The position numbers were made by a program, and so were the translations under genes. Shown here in pieces: positions 1 through 12,223 of a stretch of DNA of 64,000 nucleotides (positions within the stretch are counted from its first letter, which is position 1; the number at the start of each line of letters is the position of its first letter). Below the pieces are notes generated by a model. It worked only from the letters and a program-made list of their open reading frames with translations. It did no database searches and was not told the origin of the DNA. Source of the DNA: Pilaira anomala (lineage: Eukaryota > Mucoromycota > Mucoromycetes > Mucorales > Mucoraceae); NCBI GenBank assembly GCA_025716855.1, contig JAIXMQ010000018.1, forward strand, positions 372,001-436,000, read 5' to 3'.

Positions 1-652
1 TCAATGTCAATATGTTGAAGTGCATCTTGAATTTCATCCATTGTTTGATATAACCAATCCACTTCACTATCCGTCATACCTCCATTGGGTTTGGCGGTTG
101 TTAATGATTCTAGCGTATTATTATTGGTATCGAGCGTATCATATTGAGAAAGTTTTTTGGGTTGGATTTGTTGAACCAAATGACGATATTTGTTTTCACG
201 TTCTTCGACATCTGTATCTTGTAGTGGATCCGTTTGTGCGCTTGATATATCGATTAAATTTCTACGCATGTAAAGTTAATCACTGTGAATTATTTCATTT
301 TTTTTTTTATCTGTTATTTACTGTGTTGTTCTGTCAATAATACTATTCCAGAACTCTTGTTCTTTTTGTATATTGATAGGTTCATATGTTTTGTAGTTCC
401 TTCGACTAAACAAAAAAAAAAAAAAAAAAAGATACTTCAGTATTCCAAAAGTCTATTGTGTGTATACTATGCTCTTACTTATCGTCTGCTATATCATCGT
501 TTAACAAAGGATCATGAACACCATCCTATTCCATTTAAAATATTTAGTTATTTGTTCGAAAAAAAATAAAATAAAAAACTCCCGGAATAAATCAATTTTC
601 AAGCTCTTTACTGTACATCATCGCGATCTTCTTTACTACCACAACAGCCCAT
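1..652 (-). CDS. LAMTOR1/p18-like Ragulator (EGO complex) subunit, 3' end beyond window
   Basis: Four exons join in frame on the minus strand: 652-617, 525-479, 405-322 and 261-1, with the 3' end cut by the window edge. The protein opens MGCCGSKEDRDD, so Gly2 plus Cys3/Cys4 form a classic myristoylation and palmitoylation signal. A DPLLND stretch follows, then EQEFWNSIIDRTTQNLIDIS, which resembles the conserved '[20 protein letters not shown]' helix of human LAMTOR1, then an acidic linker and a helix reading DSEVDWLYQTMDEIQDALQ. Known of the family: p18 anchors the Ragulator/EGO scaffold to lysosome or vacuole membranes, where it recruits Rag GTPases and TORC1. The lipid-anchor start, the spacing and the central helix all agree, so I am fairly confident of the family. 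The yeast counterpart (Meh1/Ego1) is much more diverged. Confidence 0.8.
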
Positions 653-837
653 AGTGTGTTTCAAATACTAAGAGGAAGAAGTAAAAGAAAGGAATAAAAA
701 TAAAAAATAAAAAAAAAGGCGGTTCGCAACCCAAAAATGGAACACTCTCTGATACGTCATACAAACTTTTTTTTTTTTATAAATAAAAAAAAAAAAAAAA
801 AAAAGACCTGTTCCTTTATTTCTTTGTTAATATAATA

Positions 838-1954
838 ATGGTGCTGACCCGATACCAACAAGCGAATTTAAAAACAACAAAAGAACCCAGTAGCCACCAT
901 GAAGCAGTACTTGTAAAAGATCCACCATTATTAACTATCTCTCGTTCAAGAGATTCATTTGAAGACGATATAACTGAAACTTCAGTAAAAGTGGATTCTT
1001 TATTAGAACAATTGGACGAGTAAAAGAAAGAATATATATCTTCAAGTTTGACACGATATTAAAAATCCTATTTTTTTTTTTTATAATACTATAGCTTTGA
1101 ATGTTCTACTCTGGATGCACTAATGGCTCGTTGGCCTTCTATGCATGCAAGATTAAAGGGCATGAAACCTCACCTACCACCAAAAAAAGACGATCATCGA
1201 CCTACATTAGGTATGTTGGAAAAAAAAAAAAAAAAAAGAAACAGGAGATTTTTTTTTTTTTTAATTGTTAACCATTGTTGTTGCTTAGTACTTGATTTGG
1301 ATGAAACTCTTCTACATACCTATCGCGACACAAATTATGAACAAGAAGTGGATTATGTAATTTATGCAAAAGATGGAAGTAGTTGCTTATTAGCTGGAAG
1401 ACTTCGACCGGGTGTGATCGATTTTCTGACTTGGGCAGCTAGTTCATTTGAAGTTGTTGTCTGGACAGCTGGTAGAGAAGATTATGCTCATATGGCTCGT
1501 GGTTGTCTTGATCCAGAAAATACATTGATTACGTAAGTTTTTTTTTTTTTTATTATTATTATTTTATATTCATTTTCATTTAACAATCTAAAATAGGCAT
1601 ATGTTGACTCGTAAATCATGTATTCGAATGAGATCTGGGTTAACTCGAGAAGTATTGTATATAAAAGACTTGTGCGCATTAGGTCGTGATCTAAGTAAAA
1701 CATTCCTGGTAGATAATACACCTCATGCGGCCTCGTTAAATTTAAGTAATTTAATACCGATTGAAGCCTATGTGGGAGCCAAATCAGATACAGAATTACT
1801 GGAATTACGAAGGTTTTTAGAAAGTAGTCTTGTACGGTTAACAGATCGAAAGGATGATATGCGAATTGTTTTATACAGACAGTTCAATTTGAAAAGAAGA
1901 CTTCGTGAACGCGTTGTAAATTGGAAACAACAACAGTTGATAAAAAAACAGTAA
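838..1954 (+). CDS. FCP1-homology (NIF/CTD-type) HAD phosphatase
   Basis: Four exons (838-1019, 1095-1210, 1289-1532, 1597-1954) give a protein of about 300 residues. The start is the first ATG after a long A-run leader. The N-terminal 90 residues are polar and without recognised domain. The HAD catalytic motif LDLDETLLHT carries the nucleophile and general-acid aspartates. It is followed by LRPGVIDFL, VVVWTAGREDYA (motif II Thr) and the late FLVDNTP motif with the metal-binding Asp. This order is the FCP1/SCP/Nem1 family pattern for protein Ser/Thr dephosphorylation (RNA polymerase II CTD, lipin or other substrates). I cannot say which subfamily: there is no BRCT domain (unlike FCP1 proper) and no clear membrane segment (unlike Nem1/Dullard). 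The C-terminus is basic (RRLRERVVNWK). Confidence 0.85.
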
Positions 1955-2478
1955 ATAGTATATATAACTCACACTCCTTTTTTTTTTTTTTTTTTTTTTT
2001 TTTGTAAATACCCTTTTTCATATATGTATTTGATTTTTGTATCTGTATTATTCCCATTTATATTAAAATCAATCATTCTTCTCATTCTCATTTCATCATT
2101 GTTGTTTTTTTAATCTTTCATCTGTCACTCTCTATTGACGCCATTACACTTAGTGTGTAACATATTGAACTTTTTTAGATTAAAATTTATATTTCGTAAA
2201 CAACTGTTTTTGTAAAGAAAAACGCTTTATTTTCATTTTGATATGCAACCATTGTTTTTTTTTTTTTATATCTCCTATATTCATTTCGAGTGGTAGCATG
2301 ATTACATACAGCTAAAATAGTAATCGGAACGCTTCGGTAAAATTATATAAATATTGTTGACATTCATGGTGTTATAAGTGATAATTGGAAACAAAGAAGA
2401 AGACAACACTGCATTGTCGAATGGAATAATAAAAAGAGGTGACATCATCAAATATTTGCAAAAATTTTGCAAAAATAT
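1955..2478. other. Intergenic stretch without a supported gene
   Basis: It holds the 3' flank of the phosphatase gene, with a T-run near 1979-2003, and AT-rich sequence up to the tRNA. I see no convincing exon. Confidence 0.5.
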
Positions 2479-2551
2479 GATTCCATCCGGGTTCGAACCG
2501 GAGACCATGGCCGTGTAAAGGCCATGTCATAACCAACTAGACCATGGAACC
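2479..2551 (-). tRNA. tRNA-Val (anticodon UAC)
   Basis: The 73-nt minus-strand sequence folds as a full cloverleaf. The acceptor stem is GGTTCCA with TGGAATC (one G-T pair). The anticodon stem TGGCC/GGCCA encloses the loop TTTACAC, giving anticodon TAC. The T arm is TCCGG-TTCGAAC-CCGGA. There is no intron, and CCA is not encoded. A T-run lies a few bases past the 3' end, consistent with Pol III termination. Confidence 0.95.
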
Positions 2552-3171
2552 ACTTGTTGACCTAAAATTTTTAGCAATATTTTAACCTATTTAAAGTAGC
2601 AAAAATCACGTGATATACACGTGTTATTCACGTGAATATTGCGAGTGTGAGATGATATTCAAAATAGAAGAACTACTTATTAATGAATAATTTTGCATCT
2701 AAATACAAGATATCACATTGTGACAATATTAATTGTACAAACCAGGAAATTCTTCTGTTAATACCTGGACTACTCATTTGATATTTAACTTGAAATTTGT
2801 CATATAATGATACCTTTTGTATTAAACTTATTAAAGATTTGTATATCTTAAAATTGGATTATTTGTATAATTATTTTATGAATTGAAGGAGGAACTATTT
2901 TTTTTTACAATGTAATTTAATATAAGAGAAAGACTTCTAACGGAAAGAAAAGAAAATATAAAATTTATCTTAGTTACAGTAATATAGTTTAATGGCTGGT
3001 TATTTATTGAATAATAAAAAGAAGAATATAAAATTAGCTAGTTATTCACATTTGCCGTGTGTACTAGCAACATAAAAAAAAAATTTGAAGATAATTTATA
3101 ATGGTGGTCTTTCTTTTTTTCTTTTCTTTTTATTTTTATTCTTTATTTTTTAACTTCTGTCAAAAAATAAA
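2552..3171. other. Intergenic stretch, tRNA to ZIP4-like gene
   Basis: AT-rich sequence. A CACGTG-rich patch at about 2605-2634 (CACGTGATATACACGTG, then CACGTGAATA) holds three E-box-like CACGTG hexamers close together. No gene is seen. Confidence 0.4.
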
Positions 3172-6100
3172 ATGTCACCGGAAGAGCTTTTAGGTATGCG
3201 TAATAAATAAGCAAGAATTGTAAACAGCTTACTTAATCTTCCTTATTTAGTACTGCTAAATGAACTTGTGCTTTCGATAAATGAATCATTTTTGAAGGAA
3301 AACCAGAACTTTGTAGAAAGAGTCTGGAATAGGTCAAAGCAATTGGAATCAATCAGACTTGACCAAATTGGAAGAAAAATGATTAATTGTGGTACTTATT
3401 TACTGATTCATTTATAATATGTGATATATAATATCATACCATATATATAGCTATAAGTTTATGGAACGTATCCATTCAAGTAGCTTTTGATAATGACAGT
3501 GACCTGAAATACACAGTGACCATAAGCAAGTGATCTAATTATTCTATAAATATTGATTACATTACTAATATAAAACTTGATTCACAATAGTCAGAGATAT
3601 ATCCTATCAGATAATAAGGATGAATAAATCATGGATAGAGATCAACGAATGGCATTACTTTCGTATTTTGACAAATTTACTTAGATTATGGTTAGGTAAT
3701 AGCTTAAATGATCACAGCTAATAAGCATTCATGTATAAATTTAAAATTAGATGTTGACAATGTGGAAAAAGCTGCAGTTTTAAAAAAGGAGCTGAAAAAA
3801 GTATATAAGAAAACAGCTATATAAACCTTTGCTAAATTCTATCGTATAGTTCAATACAAAAAGAATAGAAGATATTCCACAAGAAAATTTATGGGAATTA
3901 CAGAAAAGCTTTGCATATCAGTCAGAGTTGGTAAGCACTAAATTATAACCTACACAGCTCGTATTACTAACATTACAGTTTAGGACGCTAAATTGAAAGA
4001 ATGGGACTCATGCAATTATTTACTGGATAAAGCCATAGGTATTATAGACAACATACTACTTATTTTAACATTGTATTAAGATATAAATAGACTTGGGCTC
4101 TGCTTTTTTTCAAAGCTATACCAATCAAACTGACAATGTAAGCAATTGTATAGAGAATTACTAAAGGTTTAGCTGATCATTTTTTTTTTATCATTAGGAC
4201 TTTTTGTTTCAGACATTTCTAAATGTTGGATACTCTTTAGAGTGCAGTTCTTTAAAAAGTTCAGTTGATATTTTAGAATGGATTACATTCTCGTTCAATA
4301 GGATATTTAATTTTAACCCAATAGTTTCATCAGATATTAAAGTTTGTTCTACAAAAGAGAGAAAAGAAATAACTGAATTTTAAACTACATATATTAATAC
4401 AACCTTTATAGAGTCATTTCATAAATTTATTACGCAAGTATATATCCAACTTAAACTCATAGGAATTTATTTTAATGATTTATGTTTGATACAGTAAAAG
4501 TATGCTTAAAAGATGACCTTCCATTGAAAGAAACCCAGATGATCAAAGCATTACAAGTTCTGGAAAAATCTATGCCCGATCAAGTAAGTTTTTTTTTTTT
4601 TTTTTTGTATTATTAGCATGAATAACGAGTTACACTATCTTAGGGAAATGCAATATTACAATATTTCATGACCAGAGTATTTATCGTCACCAAATTTCAT
4701 TCAGTGGAAGCAAAAAGCCTCAAACAAAAGATACTGCAAGACGGTATGTATTCATCAATCTAGATGGCAAATATATTTTTTAATAAATTGCTTCGTAGAC
4801 TATTTTGAAGTTATAGAAAAGATGCCTATTCCACAAGAGGATGCTGAATTAATAAAGTAAGTATTAATGATAGCAATAAATCTTGTAAGAGGGGCACTTA
4901 AATATTAATATTTTCAGTTTGAATGTCATTATTAAAAAAATCGTCGATTCTGAGCTTATTAGGTAAATATTTTATACAAAAAAAAAAAAAAAAAGTATTA
5001 TAACTGATAAAAATATAGCATATCAAAAATAATGGAAGGTTTGGACCTACTGACTCAGAGATCAAAAAACAATACCGATGTCAGCTCATCTCCTACAGAA
5101 GAAAGAATCCGCATATTCAAAATAAAAATACTATCAGATTTAGTTGTGAAACTTGAAACGCCAACAGATTTTGACCCGGACATACTTCGATTGGCATTAG
5201 ATGGTTAGTATTTTTTTTTTTCTTGTTGAGTTTTTACCCGTGATATCTAAAAAAAAATAAAAAAAAAAAATAGACATTTTCTTAGTAAAAGACGATATGA
5301 ATGATATAGATTTAAGTGTGATCCAGATGGTAAGAGTACTTGAGCTTGTTTCAAATAGGAAATTAACATTACTACTACTTAGATATTATGCAGGACTGGA
5401 GATATATTTTATGAAGTAAGTCAACTATTTGTAATTGTTTTAAAATAAATATTAAACATTCTATTAGAGAAAACTTTATTCGGCTGCTTTGCCTTGGTAT
5501 AGGTATACATGGAATATTTTTCGATTACCTTCTGCGGGTAGTCAAAATTCCATTACTTTAATCAGGTTAGTAATATAGAACCACGCTTTGTATCAGGCAC
5601 TTATATATTGGTATTAGCAAGCTTTCCTCATGTTACGAAAAGCTCAATGACTTTAATATGGCATATGAATACATGCAGAAATGTTTAGATGATCCTTTAT
5701 TGACCCATCCGGCTACAGCAGAAGACTATCTTACATATATCAAATTTGCTTTCCTTCAAGACAAGATAGATCAAAAGATAGGCAAGTAAATTAAATACAC
5801 GAAAACCATTTTGATATATCATATATTCATAGCTTCTAATTAGTTATACCTACAATATTTAACAAGTTGGTCAAATCACCAAACTATAAATATGATATGA
5901 TACAGCAAGTAATTCAGTATCTTTACAAAGTAATTAAGAAGAAAAATTATTTACCGATTTACTCATTTAATTTCTATTTTTGCTAGTATGGTCGTGCAGC
6001 ATCAATTTCAAAAGACATTCTGAATTTTACGCTGGAATCATTCGAGAAAGAAACAGCTATAGAATATATAAAAGATCACATACATTACATAGTGTCAATT

Positions 6101-7784
6101 ATGAGGTATGCAACTGAGATATATTCAAACACTTCACTAAAAATAACCGTTAGAGCTGTGATTCATATCAAGACAACTGTTTATGAGCAGTTGGCTAATG
6201 ATGGGAGACTTCGTACTCAGTAAGAATATTATTATTTTTCCGTAAATCATAAATAAGAGGAATAACAAAAAGTTATGATAGAGATTTGAAGTTTCCATCA
6301 ATTATAAGTTATTTCAATGGCAAGCACTTTTATTTTCTCTTGTGTAGAAATGTAACTAACAAAAATTTGTAGATATACTACGTATCGTAGATATGACAAA
6401 AAGAGAGGATATCGAGGATTCATACTTTATGTTTGAAGACGACATTCAATGGATGGTCCAAACAGCTTACAATCTTGGTTTATTTTGCTTCAATGTTGGA
6501 AGGAACTCAGAAGGAGCTGGTTTTTTCCAAATCATTCAAAAGGTGCTTCTGCATATACCTTTCGTTTTATTTAAATATTTTTACAGAACTGAAATTTTTT
6601 TATATATGTAGACTTTCCGAGTTTGTCACATCGTATTTTTAAACAGCTTTACAGGTGTCCAAATTAAAGTGCTTAAAATATTAAGTATCTGCTTCGGTGT
6701 CTTTAGCAGTTATGAATGTTTCGATCAGAATAATCAACTTATACCTGAAGTCCAGAGTATAATAAATGAATCTGATACATTGAACCAAGATATAATGGAT
6801 CCTTCATTGCTACATTTGATGCGTTCACTCAAAATCAATCTATGCGTTCGTTTAACTCAATTCGATAAAGCAACAGATTTGTTTGTAGTAAGTTTATATA
6901 ATGGTATATTTACAACTGCTCACAGCCAAAAACAATCTTAGAATCATTGTCGATCAGCCGACTGCCCTTTTCCTATACTGGAACGTATGGCAGGTAACTT
7001 TATTAAGAGTAATAATCAAAATATTTTTGAAATTTTTAATTATTCGTTGTTTTCCTGTTTAGCCGATATTGTATTAGACACCAAATGTTCACTGGAAAGT
7101 AAGTATAAATTAGAAAATCAAGTCTTTCGTTTTATTTATCATTTTTATTATTGTACAGACGCTTTCATTACATTAAAGGTATTCCTTAAAAAAGAACAAC
7201 AAATAAATGCATTAATGAACATATATTATTTTACATATAGAATCTTCAGACAAAACTAGTTGCTAATAATATCGACACATATGCCAAATGGACCCGTATC
7301 TTCGTTTCCACGGTCATTAGCAGAGGAGTTAAGCATGACATACATGAATGTATCAGTACAGTTGTAGCTCAACGAGTTTATGAAAATGTAATTTCTTTGT
7401 CCTATTTCTTTGATTGTTTCTTAATCTTGTACTCCTTTATTTTTTTTTTAGATCAAGTATCCTCAAAATGAACTATATTATCTAATCGTGGTTACCTGGA
7501 ACCAAGGAGTTGCAATTGCTTTCGAGTAAGTATATTCTAATTATAAAGTATATGTATTCAATTTATTAACATGGAGGTTATTTAGTACTAGAGAAGGTTA
7601 TGATTGGTACAGACTTGCGTTTACATTCTTGTCTTTTTACCGAAATGTAGCAAAGAGAAAAGAGTTGGAAAATAATGTAAGATATATAGTCTGCCTAGTA
7701 TAAAAATGTCATATAGAAGCTAAATTAACTATGTGGTTTTAGATGCGTATTGTATACGGTACTTTTAAAAAAATAAAGAAATAA
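3172..7784 (+). CDS. SPO22/ZIP4-family meiotic TPR protein, about 30 short exons
   Basis: A chain of about 30 exons can be joined by eye from ATG 3172 to the stop at 7784. The product is helical throughout. Near the C-terminal half it shows the repeated family signature: DIQWMVQTAYNLGLFCF (about 6436) and, further on, YYLIVVTWNQGVAIAFD (about 7470-7540). WFxxxWN-type motifs at spaced intervals are typical of the SPO22/ZIP4/TEX11 family, which scaffolds the synapsis-initiation complex and promotes meiotic crossovers on chromosomes. Two introns appear to use GC donors (3526-3590 and 5782-5843), because only they keep the frame. Two joins are unsure: around 4330-4495 I could not find a frame-preserving splice, and near 6218 only a weak GTACTC donor fits. 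The gene could therefore carry a sequence error or be slightly damaged. Family assignment is firm, the exact model is not. Confidence 0.75.
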
Positions 7785-7979
7785 AAAACTTACATGTGTC
7801 AAATTCCAAAAAAGACGAAGACTTAACTTTACACAGAGTGACACCTTCCCGATTTGAGCTTTATTAAAGCGACGATCGTTGCAGAAAATGAGCAGAAATG
7901 ACATGAATTCGGTATTAAATAAGCCGGGCCACACAAAATTCTCCTTTTCCTTTCCCTTTTTTTTTAAAAAAAAATAAAC

Positions 7980-9297
7980 ATGACTCCTGAAGAACAAAGT
8001 AAACTCATTGAACAATTCAGAAAAGAACTTGGTAATATAGAGTATCAAGTATCTAATGAGGTATTATTAGTATGATTCAGTACTTGACATGAACTAAATT
8101 TTTTTTTATCAGTACCTGGAACAATTCTTAATTGCTCGTAGTTGGAATGTTGTAAGTCATTCTTAAGCCTTTTTTCTTTCTTTCATTATTTGTTTATTAA
8201 GGAACTTGTATTAGGCTGCTGCTAAAGACCAACTCTTGAGTACTTTTGAGTGGCGTAAAGCTAATGATATCGATAACCACCCTGTTGCCACAGCCGAAAA
8301 TAAGTTACCTGTGTTATACGCTGTTCGTGGTTATAAAAGTATTCCCGACAGTAATTTGGAGTCTCTTCCTGGAGTTTCTGAATCCGTTTTAAGAATTAAT
8401 AAATATATGGGTGGTGCATGTCTTCACAAAGTAGATAGAGAAGGTTGTCCTATCTATATTGAAAGATTGGTATGACAGAAACAAAATGAAATGACATCAT
8501 ATCTAATATTTTTCTAAATAGGGTTATCACAAAGCAAAAGATATTGCTAAAAATGCGACAGTAGAGGAAGTACAAGGTTATCATATTGGATGTAATGAGT
8601 TTTTACACCGTGTTGTTATGAAGGATTGTTCAAACACAGCTGGACGTCATATTAATCGAGAAACAGTTATTTTTGATTGTACAAATATGGGTTGGGGTCG
8701 TAAGCTAACAGTAAAATATGTGAAGGGCAAATCTCTTTTTATTAAAATGTTTTAATTTATTTAGAATTACACATGCCTGCTTTATACTTCATTCGTGCTA
8801 TTGCAGATTGTGATCAAAAATATTATCCAGAAACACTTAACAAATTTTTCCTTGTTAATGCACCTAGTGCTTTTGTTTATGTTTGGAAAATTGTTAAAGC
8901 TTGGTTGGATCCTGGAGTAAGTTATGTAGCAGTAAAAGAGCAGATGAAGTCATGACAACTAATTGATGATTAAAAATAGACTATTGCCAAGATTCAAATT
9001 ATTGGATCTGATTTCAAGGAGCCTTTATTAAAGCAAATCGCACCTGAGAACTTGCCTAGTTTTTTGGGTGGTGAATGTACCTGTAAACATATGGATGGTG
9101 GTTGTGTCCCATCTCAAGGTAAAATAAATTTAATTTAGAACTAATATGTAATACTGAAATCCTATTTTGTAGTATTGAAAAATGCTAAACCACTCGAGAT
9201 TAAGGAATACAATCAAAACGTCCCTACTGCTTACAACACTGACATCATGACTGCAGCAAAAACCTCAGATATTACTCGTGGTCCTACATTCTATTAG
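7980..9297 (+). CDS. SEC14-type CRAL-TRIO phosphatidylinositol-transfer protein
   Basis: Exons at about 7980-8060, 8113-8151, 8216-8469, 8522-8701, 8766-8910, 8980-9120 and 9174-9297 join in frame to a protein of roughly 320 residues. An N-terminal CRAL-TRIO-N helical region (FLIARSWNVAAAKDQLL) is followed by the lipid-binding lobe with VDREGCPIYIERLG, ETVIFDCTNMGWGR, YYPETLNKFFLVNAP (the conserved 'PE..n...iiNaP' gate), and IIGSDFKEPLLKQIAPENLP followed by FLGGEC. This is the usual order for Sec14 proteins, which exchange phosphatidylinositol and phosphatidylcholine or present lipids to kinases at Golgi or plasma membranes. The length is near the family norm. The C-terminal tail after FLGGEC contains an extra Cys-rich patch (ECTCKHMDGGC) of unknown role. 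Confidence 0.93.
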
Positions 9298-9790
9298 ACT
9301 TGATATTATCATTTAAATAAATAATAAAATTATTACGACAGCTACAAACAGAAAATTTTCATTTTGTGCTTAAAAGTAGGGTGCAATTTATTTTGGCTTT
9401 ACATGCATTGAGTTTAATTCGGATAAGGTTGCTGGTATTTTGAGTTTGATTCGGTAAATTAGGAAGTAAAATGATTCAGAACAACAGTGATTCAACAGCT
9501 ATCCTGCTGAATTTTCTATATGCTTCACTGTACACTAATAAGATCCTGACTCATCCTAAAGACACTAACATACAGTTCTAAAGTATATATTGTAGGCAAT
9601 GTATTGATTTTTTTTAATTATTATTCACCTCTTGCTACTCCAAAACTTCGTCTCAAATTTATTTCTAAAAACAGTGAGAGCCCGTATGTTAAATCGCCGT
9701 CCAAACTAGACTCTTCTTGGTCATTAAGTCTTTCGGAATCGTGCAGCGTTTTTTCCTTCTGTATTATTGTTCTTTTATTTATTTTATAAA
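9298..9790. other. Intergenic stretch between the SEC14-like and STIMATE-like genes
   Basis: It contains the 3' flank of the lipid-transfer gene and the probable promoter of the next gene, with a pyrimidine-rich leader just before ATG 9791. An open stretch at 9604-9789 runs into the next gene out of frame and shows no conserved pattern. Confidence 0.4.
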
Positions 9791-10800
9791 ATGACACCAG
9801 AAGAAGATGAACAATCGGGTTGTAAACTACTAGATTCTTTTGCTATTTTTGTACAGCTTGTATTAGCAACTTTAGCTTTCTCAACACTCATTATAAAACG
9901 TCAAAGAGAATTACCACAAAGACCTTTACTGATATGGTATGCATACACATACAACTGAACACTTACTTTAGTTTATTCTAATAACATTACTGTTTAGGTC
10001 TTTTGACGTTAGTAAACAACTCATTGGTGGAATTGTAATCCACAGTTTGAATTTAATAGCTTCCCATTTATTTGGAAAGAGTCTGGACGGTGAACCAGAG
10101 TCGAATCCTTGTGTTTGGTAAGAAAAAAAAAAAGACTAAAATATATAAAATAGTCTATCTAGATATACTTATAAACATATATAGGTATTTCCTAAATATA
10201 TTTGTGGACACAACACTCGGCGTGCTAATTATTTGGAGTGTACTTTCGACTGTAACTACCTTGGCAAATTATTATGTATTAAGTGGGTTTGAAAGTGGAG
10301 TGTATGGAGATCCACCTGTTCAAAATCAGATCAAGATTTGGCTTCGACAATTAGGTGTTTACATTTTAGCTTTAGTTACAATGAAAGTAGTTGTATTGAT
10401 CTTGTTTGGAATTTGTCCTTGGTTGGAAGATTTTGGTGAATGGGTACTTGGCTGGACCAAGGGAAATTACAGACTTCAAGTGTTATTTGTAATGTTAATG
10501 TAAGTTCTTTTTTTTTTAAAAAAAAAGTAATTAACAAAATCTGAATTTAATATTTTATTTAGATTTCCTTTGGTCATGAATATTGTCCAATTTTGGATCG
10601 TCGATACGATTGTTAAGCATAAAACCATAATTCCCATACGGTTGGATAGTGATGAAGAATTAGCACAGGATTTGTTGATATCAGATGGTGATTACTTATC
10701 AGATGCAGAGGAAGTTGAGACATTTAATGTACATCAACGTCCTTCGAGCGTATCTGATGAAAGCTTATATGAATTACGAACCAGTGCCAATGCCAAATAA
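9791..10800 (+). CDS. STIMATE/TMEM110-family multi-pass membrane protein
   Basis: Four exons (9791-about 9936, about 9998-10118, about 10185-10501, about 10562-10800) join in frame to about 275 residues. The hallmark is the run CVWYFLNIFVDTTLGVLIIW, preceded by a cytosolic stretch with SHLFGKSLDGEPESNPC and followed by LANYYVLSGFESGVYGDPP, KIWLRQLGVYI and then WLEDFGEWVLGW. This is the STIMATE domain shared by animal TMEM110 and fungal vacuolar membrane proteins (yeast YPL162C). There are about five hydrophobic segments, beginning at residues 15-35. The C-terminal 70 residues are acidic and serine-rich (SDGDYLSDAEEVE), likely cytosolic. In animals the family regulates STIM-Orai junctions; the role in fungi is not established. 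Confidence 0.87.
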
Positions 10801-10924
10801 AGTATGGCGATACCCATTTCGTAGTTATTTAAATCACAGCAATTTACCATACATTTAATAAACCTAATAAAAAAAAATCCAATCTTTCTTCTTTGTCTTT
10901 TTATTTATTTTACATACCCTCTCC

Positions 10925-11989
10925 ATGCAACGTTCGCTTCGCTCAAGACCCATCAGACACTTATTGCAAACGAGAACAGTCTTTAACGATTCTTCTCGAC
11001 CCTTCCCTCCACCACAACCTACTAGACCTATTGACCATTTCGACGCAAATAACAGTAGTTATAACAAGCATGTCTTTTCACCTGCACTTGATGCTGTGGT
11101 AGATGATTCTACCGCACAGGCAAGCAAGGACCCTTTTGCCTTCAGACAAAGTCATCACTTTGATACATATAAAGTTTTAACTGACTTGGAATCACAAGGC
11201 TTTACTAGAAAGCAAGCTGAAGTTATTATGAAGGGTATTAAGTTCCGTCTTCGTGAATGGTAAGTGAAGTTGTATTTGTAAAAAAAAAAAAAAAGATAGT
11301 TTAGAATGATATATCTGGTGTTTTTTCTTTAGTACTGCTTCAGTGAGACAACAATTGTTACTAAAATCAGATTTAGAAAATGTAAGGTCCCGTTCTTGTT
11401 TTTTTTAAAAAAAGTCTAATGTGAATGGTAAATACAGGAATCATATTTATTTAAAGCAGCTTTATCTGAATTAAGAACAGAAGTGCAAGTGATGCGTAAA
11501 AACGATATGCAAATGCTTCAAACTGAAATGTCTCTTATTACAAGAGAAGTAGATTCCTTAGAGCAGAGGTTAAGTGAAGGAGTAGCTGATATGAAAAACG
11601 AGATTCAAATGGATATGAATAATAGAAAAAACGAAACACGTCAAGATCAAAAAAAGATGGATATGCAAATTCAGGAAATCAACAATAAATTTACTATTAG
11701 ACTCGGTGATATTCGAACAGAGATTGAAGCTGTCAGATGGGAGACTATTTGGAAAGGAATGAGTAAGTTGTGGTTTTATTCCTGTTCACGACATGTACTG
11801 ATTTTTTTTTTAAAAAAAATAGCTGGTGTTGCTTTAGCTGGACTGACAATCGCTAGTTTGGGTTATTTATTAACAAGATATTCTGTTAGAAAAGCTACAC
11901 TAGCAAGATTAGAAGAGGATAAAAAGAGAAAGCGTATGCAAGAAGAAGCAAGTCGCGCTGGTACCGCTGATATGGAAGTTATTTATTAA
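10925..11989 (+). CDS. MCUR1/FMP32 (DUF1640) mitochondrial coiled-coil inner-membrane protein
   Basis: Four exons join in frame: 10925-11261, about 11333-11381, about 11439-11760 and about 11822-11989. The N-terminus (MQRSLRSRPIRHLLQTR) is Arg-rich and nearly free of acidic residues, as in a mitochondrial presequence. The family signature FDTYKVLTDLESQGFTRKQA is present. It leads into a long coiled coil (EMSLITREVDSLEQRL and onward) and ends in one membrane segment (AGVALAGLTIASLGYLLTRY) with a short basic tail. Known of the family: CCDC90A/MCUR1, CCDC90B and yeast Fmp32 are inner-membrane proteins linked to the calcium uniporter, proline metabolism and cytochrome oxidase assembly. Which role applies here is unknown. 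Confidence 0.9.
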
Positions 11990-12223
11990 TATTAGTATCG
12001 CACAATACATGTAATTAATTCTCGCGAAAAGTTTAGTTTTTAAATCGACTAGAAACTCATAAAACACTCATAATATGCAACCATGATTATATTCTTGAGG
12101 CATTAATAGTTCCCACAAATAAATGAATGTGTCTATACTGCTTCAAGCCTTCCTTTTTTTTTTTTGAAAAAAGAAAAATGATTTATTAAGTGATTATGAT
12201 TATTATATACGTTTTCAAGAAAT

